Below, piece by piece: positions 56,236 to 64,000 of a stretch of 64,000 nt of DNA. Location: positions 231,783,794 through 231,847,793 of the forward strand of contig NC_080540.1 in assembly GCF_028640845.1 (NCBI RefSeq), given 5' to 3'. This DNA comes from Ahaetulla prasina (Eukaryota > Chordata > Lepidosauria > Squamata > Colubridae). Each line of letters starts with the position of its first letter. Positions within the stretch are counted from its first letter, which is position 1. The notes under the pieces are model-generated. The model had not been told where the DNA came from. It did not search any database and was given only the letters and a program-made list of their open reading frames with translations. Both the position numbers and the translations under genes were made by a program.

Positions 56236-57180
56236 ATATATATCAGTAAAAATTCTGAACAAAGTGATCAAAATAATATGCAAAAACTTTAGTAGCAATT
56301 GTTTCTTCAAACTGTGTGCCTTAAAGAAAACCTAAAGCAAATGGTACATATTTCAGAAAAATAGGTACCAAAATACATACAAATGTTATTCCTAACTAAA
56401 AAAACCTTATGTTGACAAACTGAACCTGACACAAAAGGAAAACTGAATTGAATTTGGCAACTTTCCTCTTGTCTAAACTATAATACTGCTATATTATAAA
56501 GTATGAGTAATGCTAATAATTTTATTAATTAAGAAATCTGGAAAATAAATGTATTCCTAGTCTTATTCAGCCAAACTGTTATTGTGTATTATCTTTCACA
56601 TGTTTATACAACCTAAGGTATATTAACAGATCATAATGTGAATACAATCATATGAAAAAGAAAATGCAAAAAAAACAAAAAACCGGCATTTGAAGGACTA
56701 CTTCTCATTGAATGCCTGCTTCTGTCTATATATAAGAAGCAAAGCAAATGGCATTTTGGGGGAAGAAGAAAGATTGAATTAATCAGACATGCAAATGCAA
56801 ATTAGATTGTCTCCATACATTCTTTTCATAACTTATGGTGATGGTAAAATAGAAATACCTAGAATGGGAACTTTAAAAAAAAACACCACAGAAACAGAAT
56901 GCGGTTTTTCTAAGATGCTAATTTATAGCTAAACCTAATAAAATGCATGCTTCACTTATGAACAAACTGACTACTGAGTTTATAGATCTATATATGCTCT
57001 CATTATGATTTTGTTTTTGCAACTGGAAGCAATCTAGTTAGCATTTTGTGTATTTTTTTTTTAAATCAACAGCAGCAGGTAAAATATTCTGCAGGCAAAA
57101 CTCAGCAGCAGTGAGGGTGGGTAAGAAATAGGGAGATCTTGCATTTTTAATAGTCGGGTTTCAGAAGTGGGGAAGAGGAG
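56236..57180. other. No recognised feature
   Basis: AT-rich DNA without supported features. Confidence 0.4.
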
Positions 57181-57184
57181 AGAC

Positions 57185-57990
57185 ATTTGGCTGATTTTAA
57201 TTTGAAAAACCTAGCAGATTAGCCCGTTTTATTTAGAGATAATCGATATTAGCCATTGGAGCTGGCAGAACGTCCTCGTGTTTGGGGCATCACAAGCACG
57301 CTTAAATACAGGGCTGCTGCATTAAATAACCTGACCCGGCCACCTTCTAATGGTAGTCTTAGAGTGCAAAGTTGTTTTAATTAGCAGTCAGCAAGCAGAC
57401 TGTAACTCCACTGAAGGAGCATTGAAGAATCACTGCCTATTAACAACCCAGCGGTAAGTAAGCCAGCACAAATACTTATAACCAAATAGTGTGCATTTCA
57501 GGAGTAGAAAGGATTAGCTATTGGGCACACAACACAGTGGAGGAAATTGCTTTATTCCCAGTACTGCTGGGTACCAGGAGGCAAACACTGCGCCTCCAGC
57601 CCATTAACAACATTCAGAGTGTGGCTTCCCATTGAAAGGGTTATTGGCTAACCACTGGGTGACCAATTAAATGCTATGAATACGTCCCCAACCAAACAGC
57701 GTGAGGCCTGTTTGTGGCACAGTCGTATCATTACTAAAGTGAAAAACTTGATGAGAAAGGAACATATTTAATTATAGAACTATACAAATGGCTAATGAGG
57801 ACCATAAAGTGAAATGAATGACTTTCCAGTGGATCTTTGAATGTTACTGATAAGTGCTCAGCGGCTTTGGAGACTGCGAAAGTGATCTACAGCTGCAGCT
57901 TGTACGCCGTGGTAATGGAGGGATCAGCGTTACAGCGAAGATCTGACCTGCTTGCTCAGGTAGCCATGGGTGCTTCTGAAAGACTGTCCT
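57185..57990. other. Candidate conserved non-coding block
   Basis: About 800 bp free of recognisable repeats, with balanced composition, many ATTA/TAAT words (cattaaataacctg at 57322, ttttaattagcagtc at 57375, gaccaattaaatgc at 57660) and phrases such as ggcatcacaagcacgc that do not look like neutral AT-rich DNA. The 123-codon frame at 57837-58208 runs into a (GA)n repeat and is not supported as a gene. Confidence 0.3.
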
Positions 57991-58075
57991 GGATTCGGAT
58001 CACAGCAAGGATGTTCTGCTTTCAACCTCCTGGTCTGTCACGAGTTCTGTTTACTTTTCTAGCACTTCTTTTGGG

Positions 58076-58172
58076 CAGAGAGAGAGGGGGAGAGAAAGAG
58101 AGAGAGAGAGAGAGGGACGGAGAGGCAGAGGGGGAGACAGAGAGGGAGACAGAGAAAAAGAGAGAGAGAGAC
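58076..58172. repeat. (GA)n-rich microsatellite
   Basis: Purine array of GAGA units with GGGA interruptions. Confidence 0.9.
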
Positions 58173-58347
58173 CTGACTTATAGCCGCAACGGGATTGATG
58201 TCATTTAGGAATCAAAGCGTAAGAGAGATGGTGCTCGCTTTTGGCAGGGTGCGGTCCCTTCGGGGAAAAAAACGGTTTTCCAATCTGCACATTATTTAAA
58301 TAAGAAGCACAGTTATCATCTTCTCAGCTCTTAATCCGTTTCCTTAT

Positions 58348-58728
58348 TACAGGTAGCCCTTGACTTACGACCACAATTGAGCCCAAAATTTCTGTTGCTA
58401 AGGGAGACAGTTGTTAAAATGAATTTTGACCCATTCTATGACTTTTCTTGCCATAGTGGTTAAGTGAATCATGGCAGTTGTTAGGTTAGTAGCAAGTTGT
58501 TAAGTTTCCCCATTGGCTTTGCTTGTCAGGTCGCAAAAGGTGATCTCATGATCCCAGGACACTTCAACTGTCATAATTACAAGTCAGTTGCCAAGCGTCT
58601 GAATTTTGATCATGTGACCATGGGGATGCTGCAACGGTCGTAAGTGAACAGTCATAAGTCCCTTTTTTCAGGCACTGTAACTTTGAACGGTCACTAAATG
58701 AACTGTTCTACGTCAAGGACTACCTGTA
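58348..58728 (+). mobile_element. TIR miniature element E (most complete copy)
   Basis: tacaggtagcccttgact at the left and cgtcaaggactacctgta at the right; 381 bp without insertions. It serves as the reference for the split copies A, B and F. Confidence 0.85.
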
Positions 58729-59029
58729 TTTGGGCTGGAATCTATCTTATCAAAGCGATAATCATGTATTCCAAAGGACAATGATCTTTTTGTAATTAGA
58801 GATAAAATTACAAATGTGTTAACATTGTAAGAGGAAGGTTGAACAACTTCCTGGCTGAATAATTTAGAATGGGATAATAGCAGAAGTTTTTCTTCTATGA
58901 GGATTTCATTGGTTAGTTTCCTAAAGCACATTAATATTGTAATTCTGAATGTAATTCATCAAAATAAACCTCACTTATTTCAGTGATACAAACATATGGG
59001 ATCGTTACCAAAGGTTGCAATTCTAAAAC
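58729..59029. other. No recognised feature
   Basis: Spacer DNA. Confidence 0.4.
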
Positions 59030-59214
59030 CCTTAGACAATTCTCAGCCTAAAACAGCTTGCCTTCAGAAGTTGTGGGTGCTCCATCACTAGAGTCTTTTA
59101 AGAAGAGACTGTACAGCCACTTGTCTGGAATGGTACAAGGTTTCCTGCTTGAGCAGGGGGTTGGACTAGAAGATCTCCAAGATCCCTTCCAACTCTTGTT
59201 ATTCTGTTATTTGG
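59030..59214 (+). mobile_element. Classical CR1 LINE 3' end
   Basis: cactagagtcttttaagaag, gggttggactagaagatctc and cccttccaactcttgttatt followed by TCTG: the conserved CR1 3' UTR and short octamer-like tail. Confidence 0.8.
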
Positions 59215-59267
59215 ATTCCACAGCTTAATTTCTGATTGAACATTAAGAGTGCAAAATTATTTAAACC

Positions 59268-59392
59268 GCGAGTGTCCAACTTTGGAAACTTTAAGATTTG
59301 TGGAAATCCACTCCCAGAATTCCCATGCTGGCTTGAAGTTGAAGTTTACAGGTCTTAAAGTTGCCAAGTTTGGAAACTGTTGTTTTAAACAG
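59268..59392. mobile_element. Palindromic hAT-like miniature element, old
   Basis: Contains gagtgtccaactttgg, ccactcccagaattccc and aagttgccaagtttgg in the family order of 11306. Confidence 0.6.
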
Positions 59393-60402
59393 TAGTACTA
59401 GAAGTCTTCCCTTCCGGACCACTGCAGTTCTTACAAATATAGCATAAAATAAATCCATAAAACAAATTCATGCTCAAAAATTAGTGATTTACTTGCTGTT
59501 CGAGACAGAATGCTCTACATAGAAGTTCCACGGAAGAATATCCATAGAGTTTAGCTACTCTGGAATGTCCCAGCCATCCAATTGAATGGGTCAGTTTATG
59601 GTAACCATATTATCACAACAAGTTCACTGATAATCAATTGTCACAACTCAGGTTACTTGGTATAAGTCCTACACTTTAGCTCTTAGTCAGGTGAATGCTG
59701 GTGGATTAACATTTACTTTAATGGTATATTAAATATTAAACTATGAACACTATTCAGAGGAATGAGTTTAGAAATACTTATCTATCTAAGCACATCAGAT
59801 CTGAACACACAAAAAAAATGATTTTGCTGTCCAAAGCTATCTTCATATAGCTGCAGCATGATGTGGGACCCTTTTATAAGTTCATTGCATGTAAACTGCA
59901 TATTTAAAAAAGGACACAGCTTTGATTCCATGGTTGTGGCTGCAATTTAAGGTATTTTTATTCCCTATCTGTCCCATCCTCACCTGGAGAAGAAAGGAGA
60001 AAAGAAACACGAACCCTGTTTCACAGTGAAGGAGAACCTCTGATATATGACTGGGAAGATTTTAGCCTCTCTAAAATGAAAACATCTAGATATAAATCAT
60101 AAAGACGCTGTTTTTTCAAAGCGGTGGTTGATCTCCTCAAAGGATGGATCTAGCTGTGGATTTCAAAGCTGTAAACCCATCTCTGCTCCCATCTCCATGG
60201 ACCCATGTACTAATGCTTCAAAGAGAGAAGCCCTCTTCTGAATCAGAGAAATCAAATCATGAAAGGAGATGGAAGGGAAAATTTAAAAATAGTTATAATA
60301 ATAATAATAAACACTGTGCTTTGGGTTGTTTCTGTTGCAACATGAAGAAAAGAATGAGATCTTTACATCCAACAGATACAAGAGGGAGATGTTTCTTTTA
60401 GC
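59393..60402. other. No recognised feature
   Basis: About 1 kb of unremarkable DNA; a short (AAT) run near 60295. Confidence 0.4.
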
Positions 60403-60611
60403 CTTAGAATCAGTGGTGAAATCCAAATTCTGGCAAGGGAAGGATACTGCAAAATCTCCATTCCCACCCCACTTTTGGGCCAGCCAGTGGTATTTGCCAG
60501 TTCTCCAAACTGGAAAAAATTCTACTGCCGGTTTTCCAAACTGCTCAAAATTTCCACTACCGGTTCTCCAGAACCTGTCAGGACCTGCTGGATTTCACCC
60601 CTGCTTAGAAT
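60403..60611 (+). mobile_element. ACCGGTT-family hAT miniature element, 193 bp
   Basis: Body 60411-60603, from CAGTGGTGAAATCC to GGATTTCACCCCTG, with a perfect target duplication cttagaat at 60403-60410 and 60604-60611. Confidence 0.9.
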
Positions 60612-60829
60612 CAAATCTCTAGGTGTTTTTTTTTCTTCTTCTTCTTCATCTTCCTCTATGTGAACATGGATGAGCTGATGAAGCTTGCCGAGTTCACCAA
60701 GTCTTCTCCAAGGATCTTTCTGTGGGAGGATCTTTCCCTTAAATTCCAGCTCTTCCATTTCTCTCTCTCTTCAGCCTTGTTCCTCTCTTCCAGTGCTTGT
60801 CTTAGGAGAAGCGGGGGAGGCATTCCCCC

Positions 60830-61330
60830 TCCTCCTCCTCCTAGCTGCCAGCTAGTTTATCACTCTTCAGCTATTGTTTTAATAAGCTCCTTGCCGTTAT
60901 GTCATCGAGCCATCATAAATATCAGAATTACCGTCATTTATTTGCAGTCAAATAGCTGACTAGGTGCTTCTCTGTGTTTTGCATGACATCTGGGCCATCT
61001 CAGAGATGATGAATGAGAACCAGAGGAGAGCTATTCTAAAGTGCATCAAAATACAGCTGGATCACCAAGGCTTGGATTATTATTATTTTTTCCCCCCTCC
61101 TTTCTCCTGGCAGAATTCAAGGACGAGTAAATGGAAATTCCACTCGCGAAGTTTTAGGGCTTCCTTCTGCTTCTCTGTTAGTAATAAACTCTTCTGTTCC
61201 CCTAAAGATGTGAGCTACATTCTTCTCCTTTTTCTGCACAATATATTCTACCTTGTATGCACATTAACCTGGCATTGTAGCAAGTGATTAAGCTTCAAAA
61301 GGGCAGCCGGAGAGGTGACGCTGTTTTTAG
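60830..61330. other. Candidate conserved non-coding block
   Basis: Repeat-poor sequence with dense homeobox-like and TALE-like words (gtcatcgagccatcataa, ttatttgcagtcaaatag, catctcagagatgatgaatg). No protein frame is supported. Confidence 0.25.
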
Positions 61331-61634
61331 CATTTTGATGGTTCTTGTAAAAAAGAGGCTTTCTTTCTTGGGTGCTTTGGGGGATTCCTAATGTTGTGCT
61401 TAAGAAAATAACAGGGAGGAAAAAAAGAGGGGTCAAGAAAGCTTTTTTAGAAATGGAGCTATGTAGCTTCCCCCGCGCACACCTACTGTGTATAATACAG
61501 TTCTTTTTTCCTTTTCCTGTTTTACCTTATTTCTGCATGCAAATACTTTTCCTTTACTTGCAAACACAAAATCATACGTGGCATTCTGTGCAACATCATT
61601 TTCACATGTGCACACGCATGCGTGCAAGCACGCA

Positions 61635-61636
<2 letters not shown>
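61331..61636. other. No recognised feature
   Basis: A frame spanning 61372-61818 reads through the CA repeat and is not credible. Confidence 0.4.

Positions 61637-61667
<31 letters not shown>
61637..61667. repeat. (CA)n microsatellite
   Basis: About 14 CA units after a gcatgcgtgcaagcac lead-in. Confidence 0.95.
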
Positions 61668-61668
<1 letters not shown>

Positions 61669-62139
61669 ATCCCTTATGAAACCCCGAGTTGTCCAAGTTT
61701 AGGAAATCTAGCAAAACTACCAACCAGTTTGTGCATGCGGAAGAATGCAATGGACCTAAACAATGGAGGATACAGTAATCCCAACTCATCCTGTGCTCGT
61801 CCTATGCTTGATATTTGATGCCCAAAGACCATCTACCCTCCAATTTCTATCTTGTGAGTCCGAGTAGCTCATGATACAAAACAACAAAACAGCAGTAATA
61901 AAAAAAAATACAACCAAGCCAAGGCCCTAAACCCTTTAACCTAATCAATAAATCGCCTCTTGGAATTAACCATTGCACTGATCCCTCCTAGAATGTGAGT
62001 TCTACACCAAGACTGAAATTATCTGGGGGCTACTGCTACCTGTTTATGTGATAGAAAGAATAACAGTTGAAGATGGTTCCGTTGCACTTATGATCAGCAA
62101 CTTGGTCGCAACTCCTAGACTTGACTTAATCAGGCTGCT
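61668..62139. other. No recognised feature
   Basis: Spacer DNA. Confidence 0.4.
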
Positions 62140-62356
62140 ATTCAGCAGGTTCTGACAGATTCTGGAGAATCGGTAGCGGAAATTTTGAGTAGTTCAGAGA
62201 ACCGGCAAATACCACCTCTGGCTGGCCCCAGAGTGGGGTGGGAATGGGGATTTTGCACTATCCTTCCCCTGCCATACCCACCAACCCACACCCAGCAAGT
62301 CACACCACGCCCACCAAGCCACACCCACAGAACCAGTAGTAAAAAAAATTGAATTC
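62140..62356 (-). mobile_element. ACCGGTT-family hAT miniature element, 5'-eroded
   Basis: On the minus strand it runs from ccagtagtggaattcaattt to cagaacctgctg. The terminal repeat at 62140 is incomplete and no target duplication can be read. Confidence 0.7.
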
Positions 62357-62359
62357 CAC

Positions 62360-62980
62360 TACTGGATTTAATGTCTTAAGTCAAGACAGGATCCTAGCAG
62401 ACCACCTCTGGGAAAGGTCTGATGCCATCTTTTATCCATAATCTAGGTACCCCAACAACTGACCCTTTGCTAAGAATATTTTTAGGGAAAATTTGCTTCT
62501 AGTTTGCCTTCCCAGCTTCCTCATTCCAGGTGTTTGATTAGAAAACTTTGGCTGTCCTTTTTATCTTAATTGCAATAAATAGGAACGCAAATAAAAAGCT
62601 CAAAGGCAAGAGTGATTTACAATACAACGCTGCAATCTGCACAGCTTGCTAAGTAACTTTTTCTATGCACACAGGTGGAAGAATTTGGAGTGTCAAGTTT
62701 ATTAAGTTGCATATTGCCACAGCTAAGCAATTCTTTATACACCGCTATATGTCTTTTAGATGCAAAAGGATCCACACCTTTGTCCCCTGGCCAAACGGTT
62801 ATGATGCCACTAGAAAGGGCACAAAGCTGCCATTCTGTTTTTTTAGGCTAGTATTCTCTTTGCAAGATGAATGTGCTTTCCACCAGCACATCTCTCTCCC
62901 TCTCTCCCTCCCTCTTTCTCAATCTCTCAATCTCTCACTCATACTATTGTAGAAATGTTATGTATTATGCATATATAAAT
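62360..62980. other. No recognised feature
   Basis: A TCTC-rich run at 62893-62940; otherwise nothing supported. Confidence 0.4.
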
Positions 62981-63546
62981 TATACGTGCAGGGGTGAAAT
63001 CCTACCAGTTTGGACCGGTTTGAGTGAACTGCTAGAGATTATGGGCATCAGTTTGCTGAACCGGTAATAATTATCCCTCCTTGGACCCACCCACGCCCGG
63101 CCGGTCGCCACTCACCACTTCCAGCTGCTCGATATTCCACAGAATTCAATGTTAAATGTAACAGAGAGAATGCTAACTTTTCTCCCTCCATTCACAATGG
63201 AGCTGCTGCAGCCTGTCCCTTTAAAGGTAGTCCCCAGGAGGGAGGGAGATGAGCGGGGAGCAGCTGGAATGGAGCTGTTTTTGTGAAAGGCAGGAAAATG
63301 GGGAAGGGGATTTTTCTGCCAGTCATTAATTCCTCAATCTCAGCACAGTCTGAGGGAAGGATGGTAGGCAGGAATATTCCCCTCCCCATTTTCCTGCCAA
63401 GGAGTGGCTGGGAGGGAAGGGGCAGTTGAGGAGCCCCTCAATAAAGTGATGTCGAGTTGGCCACGCCCACCCAGTCATATGACACACACCCCAACAAGCC
63501 ACGCCCACGGAACCGGTAGGGGAATTTTTTAAATTTCACCCCTTTA

Positions 63547-63552
<6 letters not shown>
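62981..63552 (+). mobile_element. ACCGGTT-family hAT element, 556 bp
   Basis: Body 62989-63544, CAGGGGTGAAATCCTACC to AATTTCACCCCT. Flanks tatacgtg / tatgtgtg match at 6 of 8, though the right one merges with a GT repeat. Interior is unlike the 795-bp version. Confidence 0.7.
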
Positions 63553-63578
<26 letters not shown>

Positions 63579-63602
63579 CATACATACATACATACATACA
63601 TA
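63546..63602. repeat. Compound (GT)n-(TA)n-(CATA)n microsatellite
   Basis: Three simple repeats in series, starting at the hAT right end. Confidence 0.9.
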
Positions 63603-63606
63603 TGTA

Positions 63607-64000
63607 GGTCTTTGCTTGTTCGGGTGTAAAATTGGAAGTGTCTTGGCGACGTTTCAACGAAGTCTCATTCGTCATCTTCAGGCTTCAGCTTCGTGCTTCT
63701 GGGAGCAATGTGTGATCGCAGCTGTTTCTTCCTTTTAACTGCTAGTGGGGGGTTGAACTGATTGGGTGGGAGCTTGGCTGTGCTCTGATTGGATGGGGTT
63801 TTTTTGTGCTCTGATTGGCTGGGGGTGTGTCCTGTTTGGGTAGGGGCTTGGTTGTGCTCAGTTGAGTCTGTGTTGCAGGGGGATTTGAGCTGGTGAGCTG
63901 CATTGCTGTTGTTTGGCTTCGTGATCGTGCTACATCTTCATAGTGGGTGTCAGTCTGCTGCATGTATGGATTGGAGGGGTTTGAAATGGCTAATGTTGCA
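63607..64000 (-). mobile_element. Penelope-like element fragment (v), runs off the window
   Basis: The minus strand reads from an open frame (63963-63742 and beyond the edge) into a terminal segment with a hammerhead-like core at 63681-63648. The 73-residue frame is Thr/Pro/Gln-rich with VARSRSQTTAMQLTSSNPP and resembles a C-terminal tail after an endonuclease domain; no catalytic motif is inside the window. Assignment to Penelope rests on the terminal core and its position after the frame. Confidence 0.45.
63648..63681 (-). ncRNA. Hammerhead ribozyme-like core, well preserved
   Basis: Minus strand: CTGAAGA (63681-63675), TG, then a perfect 5-bp helix II ACGAA/TTCGT (63672-63668 with 63661-63657) around a TGAGAC loop, T, then GAAACGTC (63655-63648). 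Every invariant core position readable is intact, and GUC is the preferred cleavage triplet. Helix I has only two clear pairs next to the core, so a second monomer or tertiary contacts would be needed. Confidence 0.6.

Noticed and set aside
57837..58208. 123-codon ORF ending in a charged Arg/Glu run
   Set aside because: Its second half is the (GA)n repeat; the first half has no family resemblance and no splice signals.

Overview
This is AT-rich vertebrate DNA dominated by interspersed repeats. I find no host protein-coding exon, rRNA or convincing tRNA. The repeat content points to a squamate, most likely a colubroid snake. Five copies of a CR1/L3/Rex1-like LINE 3' end run into (AATAG)n pentamers, a combination described for the snake Snake1-L3 LINEs. 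There are also a BovB/RTE 3' end, classical CR1, L2-like and R4/Dong-like LINE relics, many hAT miniature elements, Penelope-like relics and a short-LTR Ty3/Gypsy copy. The organism call is an inference from repeats; no marker gene is present.

Layout. 1-8 kb: a SINE-like segment whose inverted copy lies at 7.5-7.8 kb, a nest of insertions inside a terminal-inverted-repeat (TIR) miniature element at 2.4-3.8 kb, two L3 ends facing each other tail to tail, and two Penelope-type foldbacks. 8-18 kb: microsatellites, a BovB end, two hAT elements stacked at one target (13.36-14.11 kb), and mostly unremarkable DNA. 18.5-21.8 kb: a LINE that keeps its GC-rich 5' region and endonuclease but lacks a reverse transcriptase, then a Penelope foldback inside a TIR element, then a hAT inside another TIR element. 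22-34.5 kb: sparse old repeats and long unannotated DNA, with one candidate conserved block near 27.3-27.8 kb. 34.5-36.7 kb: a CR1 reverse-transcriptase scrap abutting a Ty3/Gypsy copy on the minus strand (LTR, gag, zinc knuckles, protease, start of RT; one in-frame stop).

38.5-47.9 kb is the most informative region. A LINE is split by a 1,268-bp palindromic hAT element with a perfect 8-bp target duplication. A segment starting at the centre of that palindrome was then duplicated in direct orientation (about 39640-42569 and 43187-47915), with an L2-like LINE end lying in the junction. After the duplication, an 1,800-bp ORF1-only L1-like element entered the second copy with a 16-bp target duplication; the first copy keeps the empty site. 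The second copy also carries an internal tandem triplication in the RT region and has lost the RT catalytic FADD box.

48-64 kb: a Penelope relic with inverted ends (51.0-51.6 kb), a long (AAT)n array next to an R4/Dong-type LINE with its restriction-like endonuclease tail (54.5-56.2 kb), two candidate conserved non-coding stretches (57.2-58.0 and 60.8-61.3 kb), several hAT elements, and a Penelope fragment running off the right edge.

The most unusual signal is a set of hammerhead-ribozyme-like cores (CTGANGA, short helix II, GAAAC) in at least four Penelope-type relics. Two of them, at 20362-20392 and 63648-63681 on the minus strand, keep every core residue that can be read.
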